Shown here: positions 34,600 to 44,477 of the stretch, piece after piece
Layout: every line of letters begins with the position of its first letter
How positions within the stretch are numbered: the first letter of the stretch is position 1
Origin: an uncultured Fluviicola sp.
Lineage (GTDB): Bacteria; Bacteroidota; Bacteroidia; Flavobacteriales_D; Crocinitomicaceae
Direction of reading: 5' to 3'
NCBI RefSeq assembly: GCF_902168135.1
Contig: NZ_CABHOL010000017.1
Coordinates: 1 to 64,000 of the forward strand
Length of the DNA: 64,000 bases
Notes under the pieces: generated by a model
Told to the model about the DNA's origin: nothing
The model's database searches: none
The model's input: only the letters and a program-made list of their open reading frames with translations
Translations under genes and position numbers: made by a program

Positions 34600-35565
34600 T
34601 TATTTCCCGTCTAAAATCTGGTATAACTCATTTAAGTTCGGTGAGATAATCACCTCAATGCGTCTGTTTTTTGCCTTGTCCTTTGGATCAACAGGATGAT
34701 ATTCTCCTCTTCCTGCGGCCATTAACTGCATCGGATTCATATTGCTGTTCCCGACCATAATTTCAACGACAGCCGTTGAGCGAAGAACGCTTAATTCCCA
34801 GTTGTTTTTAGGGTGGGCAGAACTTGCCAGTTTATCGGTGTCAGTATGACCCTCAACGATGATTTCCAAATCCTTTTCATTTTCCAATACTTTTGCCAGG
34901 TCAATCAAAGCCTTTTTACCGTCGGGTTCCACGGTTGTGCTTCCGGATGCAAAAAGTAGTTTGGCTTCCAATGAAACGTAAATCTTTCCGTTCTTTTCGA
35001 CAACCGTCAAACCTTTGTTCTCAAATCCTTTTAATGCGTTCGAAACACGTGTTTTTAACTGTTTCATTGCATCATCTTTGCGCTTGATCATTTCTTCGAG
35101 TTCTGTAACACGCTCTTCGCGTTCAATCAGAAGTTTCTCTTTGGCAACCAATTCGCTTTCCAGGACCTTTAGCGCATCTTCTTTTCGTTGAAGTTCCTGG
35201 TTCTTTGCATCGATATCTGCCTGGTAATTTGCCGACTCTTTGGCTCCTTTCATGCGCATTTGATCCAATTTCTGCTCATATGCTTCGTTTTGCGCCACCA
35301 TCAGATCATATTGTGATTGCAGGAAGCGCAGGTTTGACCCTAATTCCAAAGTGTCTTTCTTTAGAGAAACAATATCCTTCCGGAACTGATCTACCATTAC
35401 CTGAAGATCCTTTGCTTTTCCTTCATTTTCGATACTGGAAGCTTTGTATTTACTTAATTCCTCGCTGCATGTTTTTTCTTTTTCAAGGAGTTCGTTGTAT
35501 TTTTTTGCCGGTACGCATGCAGCCAATGCGCAAGTTAATGCGATTATAGAAAGTTGTTTTTTCAT
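34600..35565 (-). CDS. OmpA-family lipoprotein with coiled coil
   Basis: The protein has 321 residues. The lipobox is in ALTCALAACVPAKKYNELL (Cys 17), so it is probably anchored in the outer membrane. A long coiled coil runs over about 20-180 (repeats of charged heptads such as QRKEDALKVLESELVAKEKL). A C-terminal OmpA domain at about 200-315 binds peptidoglycan (LEIIVEGHTDTDKLASSA, then ELSVLRSTAVVEIMV and DKAKNRRIEVIISPN). It likely tethers the outer membrane to the wall. Confidence 0.92.
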   Translation of the reverse strand: MKKQLSIIALTCALAACVPAKKYNELLEKEKTCSEELSKYKASSIENEGKAKDLQVMVDQFRKDIVSLKKDTLELGSNLRFLQSQYDLMVAQNEAYEQKLDQMRMKGAKESANYQADIDAKNQELQRKEDALKVLESELVAKEKLLIEREERVTELEEMIKRKDDAMKQLKTRVSNALKGFENKGLTVVEKNGKIYVSLEAKLLFASGSTTVEPDGKKALIDLAKVLENEKDLEIIVEGHTDTDKLASSAHPKNNWELSVLRSTAVVEIMVGNSNMNPMQLMAAGRGEYHPVDPKDKAKNRRIEVIISPNLNELYQILDGK

Positions 35566-35662
35566 TCAAAAATGCTTTACCCTCAAATTTCGAAAGAAAT
35601 CAGCCTTTGTAGAGGCGAGAAGCGGATACTTATAAACAGTGAAATGGGAATAGCTGGAGAAT

Positions 35663-36592
35663 TTAATCGAAATCGGCGCAGCCTGATGTGCTTTCCGAGC
35701 GCTGCTTGCACGGTGAAAATGAAAGGGTGATCTCGTGTGAGTGGAATGTGTTCGGGCGCATTTTAGAAAGAACAAAATCATAGGAGTAACCCAGTTTCCA
35801 TTTTTCTTTGAACCGGAATCCAATCAGGGCAATTAAAGCATCTGTATTCCTTAAACCTAATCCGATATTGAACTTGCGCTGGAATTCGACCAGTGTATGT
35901 ATTTGCAGTTCCAGCGGCGTGTTTTTAGTATATGCGATATACATGCCCGGATACAAATCTATTTTAGGGTTGATATAGAATTTATATCCGCCCGTAACCA
36001 TCCAATGCATTTGTGATCCTGCGTTTGTACCGATTACATTCCATTTTTGAGGAATTAATTCATACAAAGTAAATCCGGCAAAGTAGTTTTTTCCGTTCCA
36101 CCATGCACCGAAAGTTGCAGTAGGAAGAATTTGGGAGGCACTTCCGTTAATAGTTGGGTCGGGGGTTAAAGGTTTTGCTTCGTTTAGGTCAAAAGAAAGC
36201 TGCCTTGCACCAACTGCGAGCCCCAATGACAAGCGGTTGGTTAGTGAGAAATTGAAATGCCCGGCATAGGATAATTGTACCCGGATATCCTGGAAAGGAC
36301 CGATTTTGTCCAGGTAAACCATTCCGCCCAAGCCGTGTCTGCCACTCAGGAATTTTCTTCGTTTTGCCTGCAGGGGAGCATGAACGCTTACCCATCCGGA
36401 ATAAGGGGCTCCGTCTACTTTGATCCACTGGCCTCTGAATGTTGATTGTGCTTCAAGGCAGGTCTTAATTCCGGTATATGCCGGATTAAGCGCATACTGA
36501 TGATGCATCCATTGCGACATATGGCTCACCTGTTGTCCATAAGAACAAAAGGTCATCAAAAAAAGTACACATGGCAAAATCTTTTTCATCAT
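35663..36592 (-). CDS. PorP/SprF family type IX secretion membrane protein
   Basis: The protein has 309 residues with a signal peptide (KILPCVLFLMTFCSYGQQ), then the family's N-terminal hallmark SQWMHHQYALNPAYTGIKTC. Amphipathic beta strands typical of an outer-membrane barrel follow. Family knowledge: PorP/SprF proteins pair with secreted type-B (gliding motility C-terminal domain) cargo and help its export or surface attachment. The pairing is seen here: its ATG overlaps the stop of the upstream CHU_C-type cargo gene by 4 bp. Confidence 0.92.
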   Translation of the reverse strand: MMKKILPCVLFLMTFCSYGQQVSHMSQWMHHQYALNPAYTGIKTCLEAQSTFRGQWIKVDGAPYSGWVSVHAPLQAKRRKFLSGRHGLGGMVYLDKIGPFQDIRVQLSYAGHFNFSLTNRLSLGLAVGARQLSFDLNEAKPLTPDPTINGSASQILPTATFGAWWNGKNYFAGFTLYELIPQKWNVIGTNAGSQMHWMVTGGYKFYINPKIDLYPGMYIAYTKNTPLELQIHTLVEFQRKFNIGLGLRNTDALIALIGFRFKEKWKLGYSYDFVLSKMRPNTFHSHEITLSFSPCKQRSESTSGCADFD

Positions 36593-37878
36593 CGGATTAC
36601 GGTAATACTTCCTTTCAGAGGTTTGGTGTCGTTATTTTGGCGCAGATCCAATGAATAGAAATACACTCCATCCGAAACAGGTTTTCCTTTATTGGTACCG
36701 TCCCAGGCTTTGATTAGGCTATAACCGGAAATCTCTGCAATTTTTTGCCCCCAGCGGTCGTAAATGACTACTTGAGCATCGGGATAGAAACCGATTCCAT
36801 CAATAACCCATTTGTCATTGTGTCCGTCGCCATTCGGAGAAAAGCTTCCCGGAATGTCCAGATTGTTTGAAACAAAAACGGTCATCTCATCGGAAAGGGA
36901 ACAATTCGTATTTAAAGCGGTCAGGGTGTAAACGGTCGTTTCTTCCGGTGATGCGTAAGTGGTGATAGAGTAAGGTGTGTTTAATGTTTGTGTCGGACTC
37001 CACATGAAATCGGTTCCATTAGAGGTTCCTGTAATCTGTACACTCCCTCCGGCCTGGATCGTGTAATCAGGACCGGCATCTACAGTTAAAGGATCAACGG
37101 TCACCGCTGAATAAGCATAAGTCAAAGATTGAGGGCAAACATCAAAACAACTGCAGTCTACCGAAACTACATCCCCGTCTTGCAAACTGCTTGTTATCCA
37201 TAAAGAAGATTGTGTAACTGCCGTCAGTGTGCCGTTGACATACCAACTGAAATCGCTCGTATCAGTGCAATTGCTTAGATAGGCAGTAAACGAAGTGGGG
37301 GTTTCCGGACAAACCGTAATGGTTGGGCCGCCGATCGAAAGCCCGGGAGCAGGTCTGTCAAATCCGGTGCCTGAGCCAATCAAATCGAAAGTAGCTTCTG
37401 CCGGAAGCACAGCACCGCCATTTGTTGCACCGTTTACTACCAGGTAATAAGTTGTGTTTGCAGGAAGTCCCAATGCTGCGAGGGAGAAATTCCCCGCTGA
37501 TCCGGCTTCACAGTTGCTAATTAATGTATAAGTTGCAGCATCACAAGGGACGGCTGCTTGTATAATTGCTGCTTGTAATTCAGTACCTCGGGTTGCCTGA
37601 AGATTGAAAAGAATATTGCTGAAATTAAAGGTGACATCGCCGCCTGTTACATTGGTGTTGAATTGGTACCAAACACTGTTTGTTCCTGAGAAACAAAACG
37701 CGAAATCATCTTCGCAGTCGGGACATACCGTTGCTGTTGCTCCGATATTGGATCCCGAAACAGATACCCCCGGACATAAAGGAATTGCGCTCGGACATCC
37801 GTCGTTTGTCAACTGGGCGAACCCGGATGCTACACTTAAAAACGAGATTAACAATACTTTAACAGCGCTGAGATTCAT
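36589..37878 (-). CDS. secreted protein with T9SS type B (gliding motility-associated) C-terminal domain
   Basis: The ATG at 37878 gives the signal peptide MNLSAVKVLLISFLSVASGF; a further 46 upstream codons are in frame but lack such character. The mature protein starts with a cysteine-rich module (DGCPSAIPLCPGVSV, CPDCEDDFAFC). Ig/PKD-like domains span about 205-330. The C-terminus is the CHU_C/type B sorting domain: DIPGSFSPNGDGHNDKWVID, then VVIYDRWGQKI and DGVYFYSLDLR. It is exported through T9SS to the surface. It is cotranscribed with the PorP/SprF gene. Confidence 0.9.
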   Translation of the reverse strand: MNLSAVKVLLISFLSVASGFAQLTNDGCPSAIPLCPGVSVSGSNIGATATVCPDCEDDFAFCFSGTNSVWYQFNTNVTGGDVTFNFSNILFNLQATRGTELQAAIIQAAVPCDAATYTLISNCEAGSAGNFSLAALGLPANTTYYLVVNGATNGGAVLPAEATFDLIGSGTGFDRPAPGLSIGGPTITVCPETPTSFTAYLSNCTDTSDFSWYVNGTLTAVTQSSLWITSSLQDGDVVSVDCSCFDVCPQSLTYAYSAVTVDPLTVDAGPDYTIQAGGSVQITGTSNGTDFMWSPTQTLNTPYSITTYASPEETTVYTLTALNTNCSLSDEMTVFVSNNLDIPGSFSPNGDGHNDKWVIDGIGFYPDAQVVIYDRWGQKIAEISGYSLIKAWDGTNKGKPVSDGVYFYSLDLRQNNDTKPLKGSITVIR

Positions 37879-38036
37879 GTGCGAAAGATGCGTATATGAT
37901 TGTAAAACTAATACATTCGGGGATATTTTAATGGTTTTTTCGTAGTTTCGCGCCGTCAATTTTGTTAAATGGAAACCTTTTTGTGTTTTTTTGGCATAGG
38001 AATGGTTAGGGCTCAAAATAGATTAAACTTTAGACT

Positions 38037-41000
38037 ATGAAATATTTTTACACACTAATTGTAGGTCTACTATTAACCACCACCTTATTTTCTCAAAACG
38101 AAAAAGTAAACTACGACAATGATAGTCGCTGGTTTTGGGGTTTAAATGTTGGTGGAACGTGGACGAAAACAGATGTTCCATACAAACTGGATTTGGGATA
38201 TGGGTTGATACTTGGGCGTCAGTTCAATTACAACTACGGAAAGCCGATCAGTTTTGATTTGCGTTTACGTTATTTGACCGGACTCTGGAAAGGTTACAAT
38301 ACCGATTCTACAACTGTTTCTTCCAATCCTGTTTATACGGAGTACACTGCCGCTGGTCAGCCTGTAGTCTTGAATTTTGGTACAAGATTGCATGAATTGA
38401 GCCTGGAATTGGCGATCCATTTCAACAGATTAAGAGAGCGTACCGGCTGGGACCCTTATATTTTCGGTGGGATAGGTTATACCTGGTATCGTGCGAAAGG
38501 GGATTTGAAAGGATCTGATGAATTCACTTACTTGTATGATTCCACAAAATTGGCGGAAAGTTCGTATACACAGACTGAAATTCATGCAATGACGGATAAG
38601 AAGTTCGAAACGGATCTGAATTCACCGGCAAGCATGGGTAAATTTATGCCAAGCGTTGGTATAGGTCTCGGATACCAGATTGCAAAAGGAGTTTCTTTGG
38701 GGATTGAACACAAGACTACTTTTACAATGGCTGACAATTTTGACGGTCATCTTTCTTCCAAAGGAAAATATGCCAATGACTGGTATCATTATACCAGTGT
38801 GTACCTCAAGTTCCACATCAGAAGCCATTACGAACATACAACGACTTACCAGGATACTGTCCGCCAGCCGGTTGTTACGAATCCATCCTGGACTCAGCCT
38901 ACCAGAACTCCTCCGGTAGTGGATTTCACGAATCCGAGTGTCAGCGGAACTACGGTGAATTCAACCAGTTACGTAATCAGAGCGAAAATTCAAAACGTTC
39001 CTTCAAGTTCCAATGTCGTTTTCAGACAAAATGGGAATTACGTTACAAACTTTACATTCAACCCTTCTACCCAGGAGTTCCAAAGTGTTGTAACATTAGT
39101 TGCGGGACAGAATGTGTTTGAATTGACAGGAACCAATGATTTTGGTTCGGATATGGACCAGACAGTCATTAACTATGTGAGAGAAACACCAACTCCACCG
39201 GTTGTTACTTATTCCAATCCGGCTTCAAACCCTACAACCGTTCAAAATCCGGTGTTTTACCTAACAGGAACCGTATTGAATGTTACCGGACAGGATAAAA
39301 TTACAATGACCCTGAACGGAAGTCCCGTTGTATTTACTTACAATGCTTCAACCCGTGGAATTACTTCTACCTTGAATTTAGTGACAGGATCAAATGTGGT
39401 CGTTACAACAGGAACAAACCAATACGGTTCTGATAGTGAAACTGCAACGATTATTTACCAACCTCAGCAAATCATTCAGCCGCCGGTTGTTTATTTCGTG
39501 AATCCGAATATCAATCCATATACGGTCAATCAAAATACGTTTGCTTTAACTGCTGATGTGTTGAATGTAGCAGATGCACAGCATGTAACCTTTAAGCAGA
39601 ATGGTACGATCAATAATAACTTTGCTTACAACGCTCAAACGGATAAGTTTACCAGCAATGTGATCTTAGGTCCGGGACAAAACGTGTTCGAAGTGATCGG
39701 AACTAACGCTGCAGGGTCTGCTTCTGCAACAACGATCATTATTTATAACCGCATTGCTCCGAAACCTCCGATTGTTACAATTACAAACCCGGGGACAAAT
39801 CCGTATGAAACTTCCAGTGCTGTGTTCAACCTGAATGCAACTGTATTGAATGTGACTCAGAAGAGCCAGGTTAAAGTAACGCTGAATGGCACGAATTTGA
39901 CAACTTTCAATTACAATGCTGCTTCAAATGGTGTCACTGAATCATTGAACCTGGTACCGGGAGCAAACGTTGTAACGGTTACCGGAACAAATGCAGACGG
40001 AACTGATTCCAAGCAGACTACCATTATTTACAAGCGGGTTGAAACGGTGCAGCCGCCGGTTGTTCAGTTTACAACTCCGAATATTGATCCGTACAATACT
40101 TCGGCGGGAACGCAGAATGTAATAGCTTCTGTTCTTCATGTAACCAGTCAAAGCGGTGTAAACGTAAATGTCAACGGAGCGAATGTGACCAATTTTACGT
40201 TTATGAACAACAATGCTTCTTTCGCGGTAAACTTAATTGAAGGGGCAAATATCATTACCGTAACAGGAACAAATACCGCAGGAACAGCAAGTGAAACACA
40301 AACGATTATTTACAGAAAACCGGTTTCTGTTCAGCCTCCGATTGTTTCTTTCATCGACCCGAGCCTGAATCCTGCTACGTCTCTGAATGCTTCTTACCCT
40401 GTGAAAGCACGCGTTCGCTTTGTAAGCACAGCAAACCAGATCGTATTGAAGATTAACGGACAGGTTTCTTCAAACTTCATTTATACGGCATCCAATGAAT
40501 TAATGGAATTCACCACAGGTTTGGTGAACGGGGCAAATGTGATCGAAATTACGGCTACAAACGCTGCAGGTTCCGATATGGAAACAACAGTGATCAATTA
40601 CAGAGCACCAAATCCGACATTGCCTCCGGTTGTAACAATTACTTATCCGGCTGCGAACCCGCATACCGTGAATGTGCCGAACAGCACTATTTCAGCTACA
40701 GTACTGAATGTGGATAATCAACAGCAGATCCAGGTATTGGTAAACGGTGCACCATACTCCGCATTCACTTATTCGACATCTACTAAAGTTTTAACACTGA
40801 ACACAGCTTTGAATTTGGGGGCGAACACAGTAACTGTTACTGCAACAAATACTGCGGGGACCTCATCGGATGCAACACAGATCATCTACAAACGCGACGA
40901 GGTTATCCAGCCTCCGGTGGTTAGCTTTATTAATCCTGCAGTTCCGGGACAAGTAGTTTCTTCGCCTGCTTATGTGGTAAGAGCGAAGGTTACGAACGTG

Positions 41001-42902
41001 ACCATGCAGTCGCAAATCGTGGTGAAAGAAGATGGGTTGGTAGTGAACCCGGGATTCTGGACATTTAATCCGGCAACTTTGGAAGTGACATTCAATCACA
41101 CTTTGAATGCAGGGAATAACATCTTTGAAATTACAGGAACAAATGCAGGTGGAAGTCACACCGCATCTACTTCGGTAATTTACAAACGAATCGAAACTCC
41201 ATGTAACAAACCGGTTATTACGTTCATCAATCCAACAGTTCAGAATTCAGCTGTTGAGAATTCAGCTTTCACCGTAAAAGCAACTATTGCCAATATCACT
41301 TCTGTAAACCAGGTAGAGGTTTACCTGAACGGAAACCTGCAGTCTGCAGGAACGTTTAACGCAGGTACTTCCCAGTTTGAGAAAACGGTGAATTTAATAG
41401 AAGGATCAAATTCCATCGAGATTAAATCAACCAATACTTGCGGTACGACAACCAATACTGTCGTAGTTATTATGAAGCCGAAAGTGATTCCATGTGTTGC
41501 TCCGGATATTATACGATTGACACCTGTGCGCGAAGGACTGATTACAGAAAGTGAATCGGTTCCTGTTTCAGCAACAGTAAGCAACATAACCCAGGCTTCT
41601 CAAATCCAGGTGAAAGTTGACGGAATCAACACCACTTTCAATTACGATGAAGGTTCCCATACCATTTCTTCAACAATTGCTTTGACAGAAGGAGCGCACG
41701 TGATTGAGATCTTCGTAAGAAACGAATGCGGTTCCAAACAATTAACCTGGAAGATAACACGTACGGTTTGTAAACCTCCGGTTGTAACCATTACAGGAAG
41801 CTCTACACCCAATAATTCGGTAGTCACTTCAGACGGGTTTAACTTATCTGCGACCGTATCTAACGTAGCGAACCAGTCTGAAATTACGGTGACACACAAC
41901 GGACAGGTAATCGGGTTTGTTTATAACCCGCAAACCGGAGTTCTGACTTTGGACAGAAACTTAGTGGTGGGGACTAATGCAATCGTTATAAAGGCGAATA
42001 ACAAATGTGGTGAGAACAGTAAATCGATCAGTGTATTGAGAAATGAGGTGATCAAAGTTCCTGCTCCAACGATCCAGATTACAAGTCCTTCGATTTCTCC
42101 TCTGGAAACAGATCAGTCTGCACAAACGGTTCAGATTGCGACTACCGGGGTTACTTCGGCATCCCAGGTTTCAGTAACAGTGAATGGTGTTGCAACAAAC
42201 TTTGATTACAAAGCCTCTACCGGAGGAATTCGTTTCAATGCAACATACCTGTTAGGCCAAAACGTGATTGTTGCAACTGCTGTTACACCGGGCGGAACTG
42301 CTACCGATTCGAAGATTGTTATTTATAACGCACCGGAGGTCATCCCGGCGCCAGTGATTACTTTAACGAAACCGCTTCGCTGCCCGGCAGTATTCATGGT
42401 TGGAACGGCATTAATTACAGGAACTGTTCAGAACGTAGCAAATGCAAGCCAGGTAAGTATTTTGTATAACGGAGGAAATGTAGCGTTTACTTCAAGCATT
42501 GAAAGTAATGTTCTCACTTTCTCTTTCGAGGTGAATATAACTTTGTCTACTGTTTCGATTCCTTTGGTAATTACAGCTACGAATGCAAGCGGATCAGATA
42601 CGAAATCTTGTGAGGTAAGCGCTGCCCGTCCGAGCGAAAACGGGAATGGTACTATTGGTACAGGTAATGGTAACGGGAATAATGGCCACGGAAATAATAC
42701 AGACGGAACGGACGAATCCAACCCGGGTCAAGGGTCCGGAGGCCCTAACGGCGGAACAAACGGAACGGTTGATGATGAGAACGGAAACGGGAATGGAAAT
42801 AATAACGGGAAGACAACTACACCTGTTAGAACTCCTAAACCGGGAACAATAACCACTCCGACAAGACCAACTACTCCTACCAGACCGGCGGGAAGACCTT
42901 AA
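38037..42902 (+). CDS. 1,621-aa outer-membrane protein: beta-barrel, 13 Ig-like repeats, disordered Gly/Asn and Pro/Thr tail
   Basis: The signal peptide is YFYTLIVGLLLTTTLFSQ. Residues about 25-265 look like a small barrel (WFWGLNVGGTWTKTDVPY, DPYIFGGIGYTWYRAKG, ending YHYTSVYLKFHI). Thirteen repeats of about 95 residues run from about 290 to 1525. Each starts with a PPVVTITNP-like strand, has VTLNG in the middle and ends with NVVTVTGTNADGTDS and IIYKR. A tail of about 90 residues is Gly/Asn rich, then TPTRP-rich. There is no T9SS sorting domain. Barrel-first, Ig-later order recalls inverse autotransporters, but the barrel is too small. It may be an adhesin or a long spacer. Confidence 0.8.
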   Translation: MKYFYTLIVGLLLTTTLFSQNEKVNYDNDSRWFWGLNVGGTWTKTDVPYKLDLGYGLILGRQFNYNYGKPISFDLRLRYLTGLWKGYNTDSTTVSSNPVYTEYTAAGQPVVLNFGTRLHELSLELAIHFNRLRERTGWDPYIFGGIGYTWYRAKGDLKGSDEFTYLYDSTKLAESSYTQTEIHAMTDKKFETDLNSPASMGKFMPSVGIGLGYQIAKGVSLGIEHKTTFTMADNFDGHLSSKGKYANDWYHYTSVYLKFHIRSHYEHTTTYQDTVRQPVVTNPSWTQPTRTPPVVDFTNPSVSGTTVNSTSYVIRAKIQNVPSSSNVVFRQNGNYVTNFTFNPSTQEFQSVVTLVAGQNVFELTGTNDFGSDMDQTVINYVRETPTPPVVTYSNPASNPTTVQNPVFYLTGTVLNVTGQDKITMTLNGSPVVFTYNASTRGITSTLNLVTGSNVVVTTGTNQYGSDSETATIIYQPQQIIQPPVVYFVNPNINPYTVNQNTFALTADVLNVADAQHVTFKQNGTINNNFAYNAQTDKFTSNVILGPGQNVFEVIGTNAAGSASATTIIIYNRIAPKPPIVTITNPGTNPYETSSAVFNLNATVLNVTQKSQVKVTLNGTNLTTFNYNAASNGVTESLNLVPGANVVTVTGTNADGTDSKQTTIIYKRVETVQPPVVQFTTPNIDPYNTSAGTQNVIASVLHVTSQSGVNVNVNGANVTNFTFMNNNASFAVNLIEGANIITVTGTNTAGTASETQTIIYRKPVSVQPPIVSFIDPSLNPATSLNASYPVKARVRFVSTANQIVLKINGQVSSNFIYTASNELMEFTTGLVNGANVIEITATNAAGSDMETTVINYRAPNPTLPPVVTITYPAANPHTVNVPNSTISATVLNVDNQQQIQVLVNGAPYSAFTYSTSTKVLTLNTALNLGANTVTVTATNTAGTSSDATQIIYKRDEVIQPPVVSFINPAVPGQVVSSPAYVVRAKVTNVTMQSQIVVKEDGLVVNPGFWTFNPATLEVTFNHTLNAGNNIFEITGTNAGGSHTASTSVIYKRIETPCNKPVITFINPTVQNSAVENSAFTVKATIANITSVNQVEVYLNGNLQSAGTFNAGTSQFEKTVNLIEGSNSIEIKSTNTCGTTTNTVVVIMKPKVIPCVAPDIIRLTPVREGLITESESVPVSATVSNITQASQIQVKVDGINTTFNYDEGSHTISSTIALTEGAHVIEIFVRNECGSKQLTWKITRTVCKPPVVTITGSSTPNNSVVTSDGFNLSATVSNVANQSEITVTHNGQVIGFVYNPQTGVLTLDRNLVVGTNAIVIKANNKCGENSKSISVLRNEVIKVPAPTIQITSPSISPLETDQSAQTVQIATTGVTSASQVSVTVNGVATNFDYKASTGGIRFNATYLLGQNVIVATAVTPGGTATDSKIVIYNAPEVIPAPVITLTKPLRCPAVFMVGTALITGTVQNVANASQVSILYNGGNVAFTSSIESNVLTFSFEVNITLSTVSIPLVITATNASGSDTKSCEVSAARPSENGNGTIGTGNGNGNNGHGNNTDGTDESNPGQGSGGPNGGTNGTVDDENGNGNGNNNGKTTTPVRTPKPGTITTPTRPTTPTRPAGRP
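38908..42610 (+). repeat. thirteen tandem coding repeats of about 285 bp (Ig-like domains)
   Basis: Domain starts are visible as PPVVDF, PPVVTY, PPVVYF, PPIVTI, PPVVQF, PPIVSF, PPVVTI, PPVVSF, KPVITF, APDIIR, KPPVVT, APTIQI and APVITL. The first eight are most alike. The later ones carry NTCGTTT- or NECGSK-type Cys variants, so the array shows an internal gradient of divergence. Confidence 0.75.
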
Positions 42903-42928
42903 GTATTCGAAATCACTTTTAATAAAAT

Positions 42929-42960
42929 AAGTCCTTCTGTTACGACAGAGGGACTTTTTA
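42929..42960 (+). terminator. terminator after the 1,621-aa gene
   Basis: AAGTCCTTCTGT (42929-42940) and ACAGAGGGACTT (42945-42956) pair with one mismatch, followed by T4. Confidence 0.7.
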
Positions 42961-43064
42961 GTTTATTTCCGGATGAATGCAGAAGCCAATCGGGTGAAAG
43001 GTTAAATCTTGGGTATTCTGACAGAAAATAGTTTGTTTTAAGAGAAGTTCCGCGAACGAATACC

Positions 43065-43072
43065 TATTTTTG
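43065..43072 (+). promoter_or_regulatory. candidate -7 box TATTTTTG for mrp
   Basis: This TAnnTTTG match ends 18 nt before the ATG. No ideal -33 element was found. Confidence 0.4.
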
Positions 43073-43090
43073 CAGTGTAAATAAATTACC

Positions 43091-44185
43091 ATGACCAAGG
43101 AAGCAGTTTTGGAAGTATTGGCAACCATTTTGGAGCCAGATCTAAAAAAAGATATCGTAACACTCAATTTTGTAGAAGATCTGCAGATTGAAGGTTCGAA
43201 AATTACCCTTACGATTTATGTCTCAAATCCGGCATTGCACGCCAGAAAACGCATGCAGGAAGCTGTTGAGTTTAATTTAAAGCGTGTTTTCGGAGAAGGT
43301 ATCGAAATTACCTGCATGGTAAAAGGATTGCCGTCCGAAGCGCGTGAAACTCACCGTAAAATCCTCCCGGAAGTAAAAAATATCATTGCTGTGGCATCCG
43401 GGAAAGGCGGAGTTGGTAAATCAACCGTAACTGCGAATTTAGCCGGTGGATTAGCAAAAGCAGGATTCCGTGTCGGGATTGTAGATGCAGATATTTACGG
43501 ACCAAGTATCCCTACGATGTTTGACGTGAACGGCGAGAGACCGACGATGTTGGATGTAGATGGAAAACCGATGATCAATCCGGTGATGAGCTACGGGATC
43601 AAGATCTTGTCCATGGGATTCTTCTCCCAGAATGATGAAGCGATTGTATGGCGCGGACCAATGGCTGCAAAGGCAATGACACAGTTATTTACAGATGCAT
43701 ACTGGGGAGAATTGGATTATTTATTGATCGACCTTCCTCCGGGAACGGGAGATATTCACTTATCGCTGGTGCAAACCGTACCATTGGACGGAGTAGTAAT
43801 CGTAAGTACACCGCAGGAAGTTGCTCTTGCAGATGCGCGCAAAGGAGTAAACATGTTCAAATTGGATACGATCAACGTTCCGATTGTTGGTTTGGTGGAG
43901 AACATGGCTTGGTTTACACCTGCTGAACTTCCCGAGAATAAATACTACATTTTTGGGCGTGACGGGGTGAAAAACCTGGCTGCCGGAATGAATGAAACCT
44001 TCCTGGGGCATATTCCATTGGTACAGGGAGTGCGTGAGTCCGGAGATGCGGGCCGACCTGCTGTATTTCAGGAAAATACGCCTACAGCATTAGCATTTGA
44101 AGAATTAGTGCGTATCTTTGTGGAAGAGGTAAACGTGCTAAAAGCGCGTAAAGCATTAAAAACACAAAAAGATGGTGTTAAATAA
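43091..44185 (+). CDS. Mrp/NBP35-type Fe-S cluster carrier P-loop ATPase
   Basis: The protein has 364 residues. An N-terminal MIP18/DUF59 domain (residues 1-80, TILEPDLKKDIVTLNFVEDL) is fused to a MinD-like ATPase. The P-loop is IAVASGKGGVGKSTVTANLA, and the second motif is DYLLIDLPPGTGDIHLSLVQ. Family knowledge: ApbC/Mrp proteins carry or insert Fe-S clusters in the cytoplasm. It overlaps the nifU-like gene by 14 bp, a coupled Fe-S assembly pair. Confidence 0.93.
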   Translation: MTKEAVLEVLATILEPDLKKDIVTLNFVEDLQIEGSKITLTIYVSNPALHARKRMQEAVEFNLKRVFGEGIEITCMVKGLPSEARETHRKILPEVKNIIAVASGKGGVGKSTVTANLAGGLAKAGFRVGIVDADIYGPSIPTMFDVNGERPTMLDVDGKPMINPVMSYGIKILSMGFFSQNDEAIVWRGPMAAKAMTQLFTDAYWGELDYLLIDLPPGTGDIHLSLVQTVPLDGVVIVSTPQEVALADARKGVNMFKLDTINVPIVGLVENMAWFTPAELPENKYYIFGRDGVKNLAAGMNETFLGHIPLVQGVRESGDAGRPAVFQENTPTALAFEELVRIFVEEVNVLKARKALKTQKDGVK

Positions 44186-44417
44186 ATCCGAATTAACTGA
44201 TAAGATCAACCTTTCGCTAAGTGAATTAAGACCTCACTTAAATGCAGACGGAGGTGATATGGAATTGGTTAATATTACTGATGAAGGAGTTGCGCAGGTG
44301 AGATTGCTCGGAGCTTGCAGCGATTGTTCCATGAGTATGATGACAATTAAAGCAGGATTGGAAGAAGCAGTGAAAAAGGTTGCTCCTGAGATCGTTGCTG
44401 TGGAAGCAATAAACTAA
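44172..44417 (+). CDS. NifU C-terminal domain protein (Fe-S scaffold)
   Basis: The protein has 81 residues, a stand-alone Nfu domain. LRPHLNADGGDMELVNITDE is the family start and LLGACSDCSMSMMTIKAGLE holds the cluster-binding CxxC. It overlaps mrp by 14 bp and probably hands clusters to that ATPase. Confidence 0.95.
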   Translation: MVLNKSELTDKINLSLSELRPHLNADGGDMELVNITDEGVAQVRLLGACSDCSMSMMTIKAGLEEAVKKVAPEIVAVEAIN

Positions 44418-44477
44418 GTTTTTCAGTCAGTGGAAAAGTAGTAGTGCAACTTTCTTTTGAATCGTGGCGTCTAAGTC

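Noticed and set aside
36589-38016. Longer start for the T9SS type B cargo gene (47 codons upstream)
   Set aside because: The extension has no signal peptide and covers the divergent promoter region. The ATG at 37878 begins a good signal peptide.
38908-42610. Tandem repeats that could suggest a CRISPR or satellite array
   Set aside because: They are in-frame coding repeats of about 285 bp with conserved protein motifs and diverged codons.
38037-42902. Classical type Ve inverse autotransporter (intimin/invasin)
   Set aside because: The barrel region is about 240 residues and lacks the LysM and 12-strand intimin-type pattern. The likeness is only in domain order.
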